Positions 50,887-60,283 are shown, counted from the stretch's first letter. The stretch: DNA of 64,000 bases from JBQKLI01 sp012798975 (GCF_052116305.1 NZ_JBQKLI010000008.1:1-64000); one strand, 5' to 3'. Notes: a model not told the origin generated them from the sequence alone. Translations and numbers: made by a program.

Positions 50887-50914
50887 TTGATATATTGATA
50901 AAGTATAGTATAAA
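50887..50914 (+). promoter_or_regulatory. Promoter of the leuCDB-cimA operon
   Basis: TTGATA, 16-bp spacer, TATAAA. It predicts a transcript start near 50921 and a leader of about 215 bases. The stretch 50704-50880 shows no gene. Confidence 0.5.
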
Positions 50915-50919
50915 TATAC

Positions 50920-51030
50920 ATTATTCCAACCGTAAACGGAAAAAGTTGCATTCTGAATAATCCTTGAAATAGGGTAAGTTTTAAACTTGTAAAACAAAGA
51001 AAGGGTTTTCATCCTTTTTCGTCTTGGTTT
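50920..51030 (+). promoter_or_regulatory. Structured 5' leader of the leu operon
   Basis: ATTATTC (50920) pairs with GAATAAT (50955-50961), enclosing CAA/TTG and CCGT-AA-ACGG. Then the palindrome AAGTTTTAAACTT and an AAAGG...CCTTT hairpin. No T-box consensus (AGGGTGG...CCGCG) and no convincing leucine-rich peptide is found. Confidence 0.45.
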
Positions 51031-51134
51031 TATTATTCATTTTTTTGTGTTATTAGCCTATAAAAAGCTTTCAAAGATCTATAAAATGTAGTAGAATACT
51101 AGTTAATGTGAATTAATTTTAGGAGGATATAATT

Positions 51135-52397
51135 ATGGGAATGACGATTAGTGAAAAGATCTTAGCGGATCATGCCGGTTTAGATAAGGTCGTACCGGGT
51201 CAATTGATCAATGCAAAGCTTGATATTGTTTTAGCGAATGATATTACAGCACCTGTTGCAATTAATGAGTTTGAAAAAGTAGGTGCGGATAAAGTTTTTG
51301 ATAAATCAAGAATTTGCTTGGTGCCGGATCACTTTGCACCAAATAAAGATATAAAATCTGCAGAGCAGGTAAATAAAGTTCGTAAATTTGCGAAAAAATA
51401 TGAAATCGAGAACTTCTTTGAAGTAGGTAAAATGGGTATCGAGCATGTTCTTTTACCAGAACAAGGAATTGTAGGCCCTGGAGATTTGATTATTGGAGCG
51501 GACAGCCACACTTGTACTTATGGTGCATTAGGCGCTTTTGCTACTGGTGTTGGAAGTACAGATATGGCAGCCGGTATGATTACTGGAGAAGCTTGGTTTA
51601 AAGTTCCAGAAACAATTAAATTTGTATATAATGGAAAGCTTCCAAAATGGGTAAGCGGTAAAGACTTGATTCTTTACACTATCGGACAAATCGGTGTAGA
51701 CGGTGCTCGTTACATGGCGATGGAATTCACTGGGGAAGCCATCGATGAACTTTCTATGGACGGTCGTTTTACAATGAGCAATATGGCGATCGAAGCTGGA
51801 GCAAAAGCAGGTTTAATTGCACCAGACCAAACAACCATCGATTATGTAGAAGGCAGAACTCGCAGACCTTATAAAGTCTATAAAAGCGATGAAGATGCAG
51901 AATATGCAAAAGTTTACGAATGGGATGTAACAAACTTAGAACCTCAAGTAGCCTTCCCTCATTTACCAGAAAACACAAAAGGTGTCAGCGAAGCGAAAGA
52001 CATTACTTTAAATCAAGTTGTAATCGGATCTTGTACAAACGGACGTATCGAAGATATGAGAATTGCAGCCTCTATTCTTAAAGGCAAAAAAGTTGCTGAT
52101 GGCGTTCGTCTATTAATCTTCCCTGGAACTCAAGAAGTTTATCTTCAAGCGATGGAAGAAGGTCTATTTAAGATTTTCGTAGAAGCAGGCAGTGCAGTTT
52201 CCACTCCTACATGCGGACCTTGTCTAGGCGGACATATGGGAATCCTTGCTGAAGGGGAAAGAGCTTTATCTACTACAAACAGAAACTTTGTAGGAAGAAT
52301 GGGTGCAGCAGGCAGTGAAGTTTATTTAGCAAGTCCTGCCGTAGCAGCAGCTTCAGCAGTTTTAGGAAGAATCGGTTCACCAGAGGAGGTTTTATAA
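51135..52397 (+). CDS. leuC: 3-isopropylmalate dehydratase large subunit
   Basis: 420 residues, the thermophilic/archaeal-type LeuC length. Aconitase motifs: GADSHTCTYGALGAFATGVGSTDMA, with the first cluster cysteine, and GSCTNGRIEDMR plus TPTCGPCLGGHMG with the others (quoted in parts). It binds a 4Fe-4S cluster and isomerises 2-isopropylmalate, and (R)-citramalate in the CimA route. RBS TAGGAGGAT. First gene of leuCDB-cimA; leuD starts at its last base. Confidence 0.95.
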   Translation: MGMTISEKILADHAGLDKVVPGQLINAKLDIVLANDITAPVAINEFEKVGADKVFDKSRICLVPDHFAPNKDIKSAEQVNKVRKFAKKYEIENFFEVGKMGIEHVLLPEQGIVGPGDLIIGADSHTCTYGALGAFATGVGSTDMAAGMITGEAWFKVPETIKFVYNGKLPKWVSGKDLILYTIGQIGVDGARYMAMEFTGEAIDELSMDGRFTMSNMAIEAGAKAGLIAPDQTTIDYVEGRTRRPYKVYKSDEDAEYAKVYEWDVTNLEPQVAFPHLPENTKGVSEAKDITLNQVVIGSCTNGRIEDMRIAASILKGKKVADGVRLLIFPGTQEVYLQAMEEGLFKIFVEAGSAVSTPTCGPCLGGHMGILAEGERALSTTNRNFVGRMGAAGSEVYLASPAVAAASAVLGRIGSPEEVL

Positions 52398-52888
52398 TGA
52401 AATTAGAAGGAAAAGTATGGACTTTCGGAGATGATATCGATACGGATGCGATCATCCCGGCTCGTTATTTAAATACATCCGACCCAAAAGAGTTGGCAGA
52501 ATATGTAATGGAAGATGCGGAAGCAGGTTTCAGCAAGAAGATTTCTGACGGAGATATTTTAGTAGCTGGAAAGAACTTCGGCTGCGGATCCAGCCGTGAG
52601 CATGCTCCTATCGCGATTAAAGTGGCAGGGTTATCTTGTGTAATCGCAGAATCTTTCGCAAGAATCTTTTATAGAAACTCTTTAAACATCGGTCTTCCAA
52701 TCTTCGAATCAAAAGAAGCATCTGATGATATCAAAGCTGGAGACGAAGTAGAAGTGGATACAGATACTGGTGTTATTACAAATAAAACAACAGGAAAAAC
52801 ATATCAAGCAGTGCCGTTCCCTGATTTTATGCAGGAATTAATCCAAGCGGGCGGCTTAATGAATTATATTAAAAAGAACAAAATGTAA
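52397..52888 (+). CDS. leuD: 3-isopropylmalate dehydratase small subunit
   Basis: 163 residues, short LeuD form that pairs with this LeuC type. VWTFGDDIDTDAIIPARYL, GKNFGCGSSREHAPIAIKVAG, VIAESFARIFYRNSLNIGLP carry the swivel-domain substrate residues. Start overlaps the leuC stop; RBS GAGGAGG inside leuC. Works as a heterodimer with LeuC. Confidence 0.95.
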   Translation: MKLEGKVWTFGDDIDTDAIIPARYLNTSDPKELAEYVMEDAEAGFSKKISDGDILVAGKNFGCGSSREHAPIAIKVAGLSCVIAESFARIFYRNSLNIGLPIFESKEASDDIKAGDEVEVDTDTGVITNKTTGKTYQAVPFPDFMQELIQAGGLMNYIKKNKM

Positions 52889-52900
52889 GAGGGGCTTTTA

Positions 52901-53974
52901 ATGAAAGAATATAATATAGCAGTATTACCAGGGGACGGAATCGGCCCTGAAATTGTACCAGAAGCGATTAAAGTTATGGACGCAGTTGGGGAAAAGTTAG
53001 GATATAAATTTAATTATGAAGAAGGATTCATCGGAGGAGCTGCCATCGATGAAACAGGAGAGCCTCTTCCTCAAGAGACAGTAGATCTTTGCGAAAGAAG
53101 CAATGCTGTTCTTTTAGGAGCAGTCGGCGGACCAAAATGGGATGATCTTCCAGTAGCGAAAAGACCGGAAGTAGGGGCTTTGCTTCCACTTCGTAAAAAA
53201 CTAGCTCTTTACGGAAATATCCGTCCAGCTTTTGTATATGACGAACTAGCAGATGCATCTACTCTTAAAAAAGAAGTTGTTCAAGGTACTGACCTAGTTA
53301 CATTCCGTGAGCTTACTGGAGGAATCTACTTCGGTAAAAAAGAACGCGGAGAAGATGAAAACGGAAAATATGCTTTAGACGAAGACAAGTACTATGTATA
53401 CGAAGTGGAAAGAATTGCAAGACTTGCATTCGAAACAGCACGTACTAGAAGAAACAAAGTAACATCTGTTGATAAAGCAAATGTACTAGAATCTTCACGT
53501 TTATGGAGAGAAACTGTAAAAGCTCTTCATGAAAAAGAGTATTCAGATGTAGAACTAGATCATCTATATGTAGATAATGCTGCAATGCAGCTGATCTTAA
53601 GACCGACATCTTTCGACATCATCTTAACAGAGAATATGTTCGGAGATATCTTAACAGACCAAGCTTCTGTTATGACAGGTTCTATCGGAATGCTTGCTTC
53701 AGCAAGTGTCGGTGGAGACGTAGCGTTGTATGAACCATCTCACGGATCGGCACCTGATATTGCAGGACAAGGAAAAGCCAATCCGTTAGCAACAATCCTT
53801 TCTGCTTCTATGTTATTCCAGTACTCATTAAAGGACAGAGAAGCTGCAAAGATGATCGAAGATGCGATTAAAAAAGTATTAGCAGCAGGATTTAGAACTC
53901 CTGATATTATGGAAGAAGGAAAAACTTTAGTTACTACTTCTCAAATGGGAGACGAAGTCGTTAAAGCTTTATAG
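52901..53974 (+). CDS. leuB: 3-isopropylmalate dehydrogenase
   Basis: 357 residues. PGDGIGPEIVPEAIKVM at the start, LLPLRKKLALYGNIRPA, FRELTGGIYFGKKERGE and DNAAMQLILRPTSFDIILTENMFGDILTDQASVMTGS (in parts), the NAD and isopropylmalate/metal sites. It oxidises and decarboxylates 3-isopropylmalate, and probably erythro-3-methylmalate from the citramalate pathway. RBS AAGAGGGG. 12 bp after leuD. Confidence 0.95.
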   Translation: MKEYNIAVLPGDGIGPEIVPEAIKVMDAVGEKLGYKFNYEEGFIGGAAIDETGEPLPQETVDLCERSNAVLLGAVGGPKWDDLPVAKRPEVGALLPLRKKLALYGNIRPAFVYDELADASTLKKEVVQGTDLVTFRELTGGIYFGKKERGEDENGKYALDEDKYYVYEVERIARLAFETARTRRNKVTSVDKANVLESSRLWRETVKALHEKEYSDVELDHLYVDNAAMQLILRPTSFDIILTENMFGDILTDQASVMTGSIGMLASASVGGDVALYEPSHGSAPDIAGQGKANPLATILSASMLFQYSLKDREAAKMIEDAIKKVLAAGFRTPDIMEEGKTLVTTSQMGDEVVKAL

Positions 53975-53982
53975 GAGGAATT

Positions 53983-55554
53983 ATGGAGAAGGTCATAATA
54001 TACGATACAACCCTTCGAGATGGAACTCAGGGAGAAGGTGTCAGCCTTTCTGTACAGGACAAGATCAATATTACAAAAAAACTGGACCAGCTCGGAGTTG
54101 ATTTTATCGAAGGGGGATGGCCAGGATCCAATCCTAAAGATATGGACTATTTTAGGGATATCAAAGATATCCCTTTACAGTTTGCTAAAGTTGTTGCGTT
54201 CGGAAGTACGAGACGTGCAGGAATCAAAGCGGAAGAAGATGTCAGCCTTAATAAATTTGTGAAGTCCGAAGTAGAATACGTTACGATTTTCGGAAAATCC
54301 TGGGATTTTCATGTAAAGGAAGCCTTAAAAGTGAGTTTAGAGGAAAACCTGGAGATGATCGAATCCAGTATTCATTTCTTGAAAGGAAACGGTATCCATG
54401 TGTTTTTTGATGCGGAGCATTTTTTCGACGGTTTCAAAGAAAACAAAGACTATGCGTTAAAAGCGTTAAAGACCGCTGAAAAAGCCGGAGCTGAAACGGT
54501 GATTCTCTGCGATACAAACGGGGGAACACTTCCATACGAGGTCTACGATATCGTAAAAGAAGTCGTGGATGCGATGAATATTCCAGTAGGAATCCACTGC
54601 CACAACGATTCTGAAGTAGCCGTTGCCAATTCTTTAATGGCAGTGCGTGCCGGAGCAAGGCAGGTTCAAGGTACAATGAACGGTTTAGGGGAACGATGCG
54701 GAAACGCAAATATTACATCCATCATTCCAAATCTTCAGATCAAAATGGGTTTCGACTGTTTAAATGGAAACGGGCTGGAACATTTAACCGAGGCAGCGAG
54801 ATTTGTCAATGAAACGGCAAACCTAAGTCTTCCAAACAATCAAGCCTTTGTAGGAAACAGCGCCTTTGCCCATAAGGCAGGGATTCATGTAAGTGCAGTC
54901 CTTAAGAATTCGAAAACCTATGAACATATAGACCCTGAAGTAGTGGGGAATTCAAGAAGAGTACTTGTATCCGAGCTAAGCGGTGCAAGCAATCTTCAGT
55001 ATCGGGTGAAGGAAATGAATGTGGAATTCTCCGAAGATCGGGGTGTTCAACGGAACTTTATTTCAAAAATCAAACAGCTGGAATATGAAGGCTATCAGTT
55101 TGAAGGTGCAGAGGCTTCCTTTGAGCTGTTGTTAAAAAAAGAAATGGGCGATTTTCAGCCGAGATTTTCCTTGGAATCTTTTAATGTGGTGGCGAATAAA
55201 CGAGGAGTGCTTCCTGTATATTCGGAAGCCTCTATAAAGATCAAAGTTGATGAGGAAATCTTCCATACTGCAGCAGACGGCTACGGACCGGTAGACGCAC
55301 TAGACCACTCTTTCCGTAAAGCCTTGGAAGCGTTCTTCCCGGCTTTAAAAGACATGCATCTAGTGGACTACAAAGTGCGTGTCATTGATGGAAAAGACGG
55401 TACCAGCGCAAAGGTCCGTGTACTTATAGAATCATCTGACGGGGTCAACAACTGGACGACAATCGGCGTATCCAACGACGTTATCGAAGCCAGCTGGCTG
55501 GCATTGGCAGACAGTTTCAATTATAAATTATTAAAAGACAGCGAAGTGAAATAA
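53983..55554 (+). CDS. cimA: (R)-citramalate synthase
   Basis: 523 residues of the DRE-TIM family: IIYDTTLRDGTQGEGVSLS, then DFIEGGWPGSNPKDMDYF, which is the CimA rather than LeuA wording. CDTNGGTLPYEVYDIV, GIHCHNDSEVAVANSLMAV (zinc histidines) and a C-terminal LeuA-type regulatory domain from about 395 follow. It condenses pyruvate with acetyl-CoA to citramalate, the entry to 2-oxobutyrate and isoleucine. RBS TAGGAGGA. Last gene; no leuA is present in the window. Confidence 0.92.
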   Translation: MEKVIIYDTTLRDGTQGEGVSLSVQDKINITKKLDQLGVDFIEGGWPGSNPKDMDYFRDIKDIPLQFAKVVAFGSTRRAGIKAEEDVSLNKFVKSEVEYVTIFGKSWDFHVKEALKVSLEENLEMIESSIHFLKGNGIHVFFDAEHFFDGFKENKDYALKALKTAEKAGAETVILCDTNGGTLPYEVYDIVKEVVDAMNIPVGIHCHNDSEVAVANSLMAVRAGARQVQGTMNGLGERCGNANITSIIPNLQIKMGFDCLNGNGLEHLTEAARFVNETANLSLPNNQAFVGNSAFAHKAGIHVSAVLKNSKTYEHIDPEVVGNSRRVLVSELSGASNLQYRVKEMNVEFSEDRGVQRNFISKIKQLEYEGYQFEGAEASFELLLKKEMGDFQPRFSLESFNVVANKRGVLPVYSEASIKIKVDEEIFHTAADGYGPVDALDHSFRKALEAFFPALKDMHLVDYKVRVIDGKDGTSAKVRVLIESSDGVNNWTTIGVSNDVIEASWLALADSFNYKLLKDSEVK

Positions 55555-55555
55555 A

Positions 55556-55584
55556 TAAGAGCATCCTTAAGGGTGCTCTTATTA
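55556..55584 (+). terminator. Terminator after cimA
   Basis: AAGAGCATCC-TTAA-GGGTGCTCTT stem followed by ATTAT. The T tail is weak. Confidence 0.65.
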
Positions 55585-55713
55585 TGTTTAAAAGAATTGT
55601 ATGCGAAAGAGATAAATAGAAAAAATATTCAACGTAAATTATCTATTCTTCGAGGAAACACTGGGTTTCGGGTATATATAATAAAAGAAGGAAAAATTAT
55701 AGGAGGTAGTTCA

Positions 55714-57726
55714 ATGGCTGAAAATCGTTTCCCGCTGGAGATCTATGAGCTCGATCCGATGCTTGCGGAGTTTAAAGGTGATTTAGATTATAGGAATCAA
55801 AGATTTTACGATGTTAAAGAAGAACTAGTCGAAGACGGTTCATTAAAGGATTTTGCGAACGGACATAGATATTATGGTTTTCACAAAGATAAAGATGGCT
55901 GGGTGTATCGGGAATGGGCGCCGGCAGCAGAGGCTCTTTTCTTGATAGGGGATTTCAATCATTGGAATCGGGAATCCCATCACTTAGAGCGTATCGATTT
56001 TAATACTTGGGAGATTCGATTGAAGCCGGAAGAACTTCATCATGGGGACTTGGTGAAAGTGCGGGTTGTTTTTCAAGGGAGATCTCAAGATAGAATTCCA
56101 TTATACATAAAAAGAGCTGTACAAAACCCTCAGACCAATGATTTCAGCGGACAGATTTGGGAGCCTTCGAATCGGTTTATATGGAGCGACAAGGAGTTTA
56201 AAGGGCTGAAGGGAGAAGCCCCATTTATCTATGAGACCCATATCGGTATGGCTCAGGAAAAAAGAGGGATCGGGACGTATCGGGAGTTTGCGGATAATAT
56301 TTTGATACGGATTAAAGAACAGGGATATAATACGGTACAGATTATGGCGATTATGCAGCATCCCTATTATGCATCCTTCGGTTACCATGTATCGAATTTC
56401 TTTGCCGTTTCTTCTTGGTTTGGAACACCGGATGATTTAAAATATCTGATCAACAAAGCCCATGCTATGGGAATCACTGTGTTAATGGACATTGTCCACT
56501 CTCATTCTGTTAAAAATACAATCGAAGGAATCAACGAGTTTGACGGTACGGATTTTCAGTTTTTCCACACTGGAAAGCGGGGGAATCATGATCAATGGGA
56601 TTCTAAGATTTTTAACTATGGAAAACACGAAGTGATTCATTTTCTATTATCGAATATAAAATACTGGATGGAAGAATATCATTTTGACGGATTTCGTTTC
56701 GACGGGGTGACCTCTATGCTGTATCTAGATCATGGTATGGGAACGGATTTTGACAGTTATAAAAAATACTTCAGTATGAATACGGATGTAGAAGCTGTGA
56801 CGTATCTTCAGCTGGCAAGTTCTCTCGTGAAAGAAATCAACCCGAACGGGATAACGATAGCGGAGGATATGAGCGGCATGCCGGGAATGTGCCTTCCTAT
56901 CGAAAAAGGAGGAATCGGCTTTGATTATCGCTTAGCCATGGGAGTTCCTGATTTTTGGATACGAAATTTAGAGAAAAGAGACGATCAGTGGAATATGCAT
57001 GAAATCTATTTTGAGCTTTCTACTACAAGGGAAGGGGAAAAGAGAATCGGTTATGTGGAATCCCACGATCAGGCACTTGTGGGAGACAAGACGATTATCT
57101 TTAGAATGGCCGACAAAGATATGTATACGGAGATGAATGTGTTCGGCGAAAATATTGTAGTAGACAGGGCCATCGCCCTATCGAAGATGATTCGTCTCGT
57201 CACGATCTCTATGGGCTGCGACGGGTATCTGAACTTTATGGGGAACGAATTTGGACATCCGGAATGGATCGATTTTCCAAGGGAAGGAAACGGATGGAGT
57301 TTCGAACATTCCAGAAGACAATGGTCCCTTGCAGACAAAGAGTATTTAAGATACAAAGGGTTAAACGATTTTGACAAAGCCATGATTCATTTTATGAAAG
57401 AAAATGATCTTATGGGCGGCGGCGAGCCGGAAGTTCTATGGAGAGATGACGAGAGAAAGCTTGTTGCCATTCGTAAAAAAGGCTATATCTTCCTTTACAA
57501 CTTCCATCCGACTGAATCTTATGAAGGTTTTGAACTTCCAACTCATGATGAAGGTGCTTATCGTGTAGTTCTCGATACGGATCAAAAAGAGTTCGGAGGA
57601 TTTGGGGGAAGAATTTCTCATGACTACGAATATATTGTCCAGCCCATGAAGATGAACCCGAATTATCATGGAATTACACTTTATATTCCAAGCCGCACGG
57701 CTATGGTTTTGGAGAAAAGAGATTAA
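55714..57726 (+). CDS. glgB: 1,4-alpha-glucan branching enzyme (eukaryote-like GH13_8 type)
   Basis: 670 residues. An N-terminal CBM48 has GWVYREWAPAAEALFLIGDFNHWN. The GH13 barrel has GYNTVQIMAIMQHPYYASFGYHVSNFFA (in parts), nucleophile D330 in GFRFDGVTSMLYLDHG, acid/base E384 in TIAEDMSGMPG and D452 in VESHDQALVGDK. GNEFGHPEWIDFPREGNGWS also fits the GH13_8 subgroup of plant and animal enzymes. It forms alpha-1,6 branches. The ATG at 55714 follows TAGGAGGT; the upstream open frame lacks a site. No other glycogen genes are adjacent. Confidence 0.9.
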   Translation: MAENRFPLEIYELDPMLAEFKGDLDYRNQRFYDVKEELVEDGSLKDFANGHRYYGFHKDKDGWVYREWAPAAEALFLIGDFNHWNRESHHLERIDFNTWEIRLKPEELHHGDLVKVRVVFQGRSQDRIPLYIKRAVQNPQTNDFSGQIWEPSNRFIWSDKEFKGLKGEAPFIYETHIGMAQEKRGIGTYREFADNILIRIKEQGYNTVQIMAIMQHPYYASFGYHVSNFFAVSSWFGTPDDLKYLINKAHAMGITVLMDIVHSHSVKNTIEGINEFDGTDFQFFHTGKRGNHDQWDSKIFNYGKHEVIHFLLSNIKYWMEEYHFDGFRFDGVTSMLYLDHGMGTDFDSYKKYFSMNTDVEAVTYLQLASSLVKEINPNGITIAEDMSGMPGMCLPIEKGGIGFDYRLAMGVPDFWIRNLEKRDDQWNMHEIYFELSTTREGEKRIGYVESHDQALVGDKTIIFRMADKDMYTEMNVFGENIVVDRAIALSKMIRLVTISMGCDGYLNFMGNEFGHPEWIDFPREGNGWSFEHSRRQWSLADKEYLRYKGLNDFDKAMIHFMKENDLMGGGEPEVLWRDDERKLVAIRKKGYIFLYNFHPTESYEGFELPTHDEGAYRVVLDTDQKEFGGFGGRISHDYEYIVQPMKMNPNYHGITLYIPSRTAMVLEKRD

Positions 57727-57729
57727 AAA

Positions 57730-57900
57730 AAAGTGTGAGAGTGGGAGAGTGAAAGAGTGGAGTTGTGGTTGAAACATGGAACTTGTTTCTTTTGGAGAAA
57801 TAACGAGGTAAATACGGCACGATATAGGAATTTAAAATAGAAGAAATAGAATATAAACGGGGAAGCGGTGGAAAGCTGCTTTCCTTTTTTTGAAAAGAGT
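57730..57900 (+). repeat. Interspersed repeat, family A variant
   Basis: GTGTGAGAGTGGGAGAGTGA, AAGAGTGGAGTTGTGG and the GAAACATGGAACTTGTTTC hairpin, ending at a GGAAAG-CTG-CTTTCC hairpin with seven T (57871-57893). No gene seen. Confidence 0.6.
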
Positions 57901-57953
57901 TTAGAATTTAGTTATATTGAGTAGTGAAAAATTTATAATAAAAGGAGTTTTTT

Positions 57954-58397
57954 ATGGAGATAAAATATATAGAATATGGAACGAAAGAATATGAAGAGAA
58001 TGTTAAGCTGCGGGTGGATGTGCTGAGACGTCCATTAAACTGTGATATGGATGAAGAAGAGCGGGCTTTTGAAAAAGAAGGAGCGCCGATTGTAGGTCTA
58101 TATGATCAGGGGAAGATGGTCGGTGCAGGCGTGATGGGATTTGTAGATGAAGAGCAGATCGAGATTAAGTATATGGCCGTATCCGAAGAAATGAGAGGAA
58201 AGGGCGTAGGCAATGCTATTATGGATGAGCTTGAAGATTATGCAAGGAGGAATCATTATAAAAAAGTGGTCCTAGTGGCAAGGACAGGAGTACTGCCTTT
58301 TTATGAAAAAAGAAGTTATATAACGCTAGGCGAGGCTTATGAGCCTGGTTTTGTGCCTGTAATGCATATTCGTATGGAGAAAGAGCTTAAAGAATGA
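57954..58397 (+). CDS. GNAT-family N-acetyltransferase
   Basis: 147 residues. The acetyl-CoA loop region is IKYMAVSEEMRGKGVGNAIMDEL (R-G-K-G-V-G is the Q/RxxGxG/A motif), preceded by VGAGVMGFVDEEQIEIKY. The N-terminus KYIEYGTKEYEENVKLRVDVLRRPL resembles ElaA/YjcF-like acyltransferases. Substrate unknown. RBS AAAGGAG. Single gene between repeat blocks. Confidence 0.88.
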   Translation: MEIKYIEYGTKEYEENVKLRVDVLRRPLNCDMDEEERAFEKEGAPIVGLYDQGKMVGAGVMGFVDEEQIEIKYMAVSEEMRGKGVGNAIMDELEDYARRNHYKKVVLVARTGVLPFYEKRSYITLGEAYEPGFVPVMHIRMEKELKE

Positions 58398-58412
58398 GTG
58401 TGGAGAGTGAAA

Positions 58413-58620
58413 GCGGGCCGATCGTTTTTAGCCAAGAATGTAGAAACACCGTTTTTGGGAAAGGAGCGGCATGAGCTTGATCTAAATAGCGTTTTCTAAG
58501 AAAACTTTAGCAGCTCTGGTGCAGCTCATTCTCTAAATGAGTTTTTTCATATGGCTAATATTATTTGCTGACCTGCGCCAAATCAAAATACTTGACTTAA
58601 AGAGGGCTTCAGAGAGGTGA
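58413..58620 (+). repeat. Interspersed repeat, module C, copy 2 with insert
   Basis: GGGCCGATCGTTTTTAGCCA, GAAACACCGTTTTTGGGAAA, GGCATGAG, then about 95 bp absent from copy 1 (including hairpins GTTTTC-TAA-GAAAAC and CTCATT-CTCT-AAATGAG-TTTTTT), then ACCTGC, CAAATCAAAATACTTGA and GGGCTTCAGAG. The remaining gap to 58800 shows nothing else. Confidence 0.6.
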
Positions 58621-58807
58621 GTTTAAAGAGTATAGCAGAAAAATTTTATATGAAAGAAGCAGGTTTCTTATTTTTAAGGGAAAACTAGGTATTGAGAATT
58701 TATAATATAGAGTTTTTATCCGAATGGATAGGGGAATTGAGGGAGGTATCTGCTGAGTTAACAGTCCTTTTTTACTAGGGGAGGATTGGATTGAGTTGTT
58801 ATGGGAA

Positions 58808-58848
58808 CAAAAAAGAAGGCGGTTGTAGAAATGCCTTCTTTTTTTATA
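58808..58848 (-). terminator. Terminator of the O-acyltransferase pair
   Basis: AAAAAAGAAGGC...GCCTTCTTTTTTT stem with a 12-base loop, usable from the minus strand. Confidence 0.8.
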
Positions 58849-60274
58849 ATAATTTATCTAGCGGGATGATTGTTTTTGTTTTGTCTTTTTCTTCAACTAG
58901 TATGAGTTTAACATCTTTGAAAGTATCGTTGTAAACAGAACAATATGTGGACAAGATGCCGTTGCCGATATTTGAAGGATGGGTATCGTGTATCCTTTCG
59001 GATGCTTCAAGATAAAGATAGTTATACTGTTCTGGGTACTGTATGGCGATATCGGTTAAGATGTCTTTCTTTTGTATGTTCACTTTTATCTGATCAAGGA
59101 GTTCTTGAGACGCTTCAACTTCAGAGAGTCCAGATAAATTTTCGTATTTTGGATTGAAATGAACACTCGAAAAAGCGTTAGGGTTGAAGTAGCCTTCATT
59201 AAAGGCAGAGGCTGCTACTTCAAACAATACGATATCCGGTTTAAAAAGATTAAGATAATAGTCGATATCGAATATATTTTCATAGTTATGAATTCCTATG
59301 ACTTCGGAGAAGTCGTCCGTATAGAAATCTTCTTTGCCATTCATAAAACTGCCTCGAAAGATCAGAAGGCTGGGTGCATCGGGATTGTTCGGGTTTTGGT
59401 CGATACGCAGGGTGCTATGGGTAGGATGAAGTTTTAATTCATTTTTTAGCGCTGCTTGATATTCTTTCGGATTCACATGCTGCGGGTTTTTTGAATGGTA
59501 TTTTGTGATTTCTTGGTTGATTTTTATTTTAGAATTGGGCAGATATTCCTGAACGATTTTTTCCTTTTGATATTCTTCGAAAGAAATACTGCCGATGTTC
59601 GGATGTTTTTCCCGCATGGGTTCGATCATATTGCTGATACCGAGTATCGCTCCATAATCGGTCCAATGTCCCACATCATATTGTTCGTCGAAAATCCGTT
59701 CTTGTGCATCTACGTTTTGAAGATATTCGACATTGTCTATGGAGGTAAAGAAATTGTTGGGCAATAGTGTTCTAAGATACTCCATGTTTCCGTAGGATGT
59801 ATGAACGGAGTCTGGGAGTTTTTCCGGATAAATATCGTTTTTAGAAGGATTTGCCGCAAAAACAAAATCGATGCCTCTTACTTCGAGATAGCGCTGTACC
59901 GTACCCATGAAATTGTTGAAATTATCTACAAATTCTTTATCTGCCGGTTCAGCTGCGTAGCTGTAAAAAACTTCTTTTTCCTTGCCGTATTCATAGGAAG
60001 GGTGTTTTAATACTCCAAAGATACTATTGTATCCGTTGCCGTAGATGCCCAGCATTTCTTCGCGAAAACCGATTCGATCCGAAAGATAATCTTCAAACTG
60101 CATGCTCATAAGATGGAAATCGAGGTTTTGTTTTTGAGAAGTTGTATCTTCCGGAAAGAGATCGGTAAGGGTGCGGTTATCTATTGTAGAGACTTGATTT
60201 TCTTCTGTATTCAGATTAACTATAGGGATCAAGATGATAATCAATAAAATACCTATAAATATTTTTTTTCTCAT
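58844..60274 (-). CDS. DHHW/AlgJ-like exported protein, partner of MBOAT acyltransferase
   Basis: 476 residues. The N-terminal export signal or anchor is KKIFIGILLIIILIPIVNL. The lumenal part has VFAANPSKNDIYPEKLPD, DEQYDVGHWTDYGAILG (Asp-His pair of the SGNH-like AlgX/AlgJ group), LLIFRGSFMNG with a candidate nucleophile serine, and IVLFEVAASAFNEGYF. Such proteins transfer acetyl groups outside the membrane to a glycan, fed by the MBOAT encoded just upstream. Start after AGGAGAGAAC. The target glycan is unknown. Confidence 0.82.
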   Translation of the reverse strand: MRKKIFIGILLIIILIPIVNLNTEENQVSTIDNRTLTDLFPEDTTSQKQNLDFHLMSMQFEDYLSDRIGFREEMLGIYGNGYNSIFGVLKHPSYEYGKEKEVFYSYAAEPADKEFVDNFNNFMGTVQRYLEVRGIDFVFAANPSKNDIYPEKLPDSVHTSYGNMEYLRTLLPNNFFTSIDNVEYLQNVDAQERIFDEQYDVGHWTDYGAILGISNMIEPMREKHPNIGSISFEEYQKEKIVQEYLPNSKIKINQEITKYHSKNPQHVNPKEYQAALKNELKLHPTHSTLRIDQNPNNPDAPSLLIFRGSFMNGKEDFYTDDFSEVIGIHNYENIFDIDYYLNLFKPDIVLFEVAASAFNEGYFNPNAFSSVHFNPKYENLSGLSEVEASQELLDQIKVNIQKKDILTDIAIQYPEQYNYLYLEASERIHDTHPSNIGNGILSTYCSVYNDTFKDVKLILVEEKDKTKTIIPLDKLL

Positions 60275-60283
60275 TGTTCTCTC

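Noticed and set aside
50920..51134. Leucine T-box or leucine-rich leader peptide before leuC
   Set aside because: The AGGGTGGNACCGCG consensus is missing and no frame with a start, site and leucine run was found.
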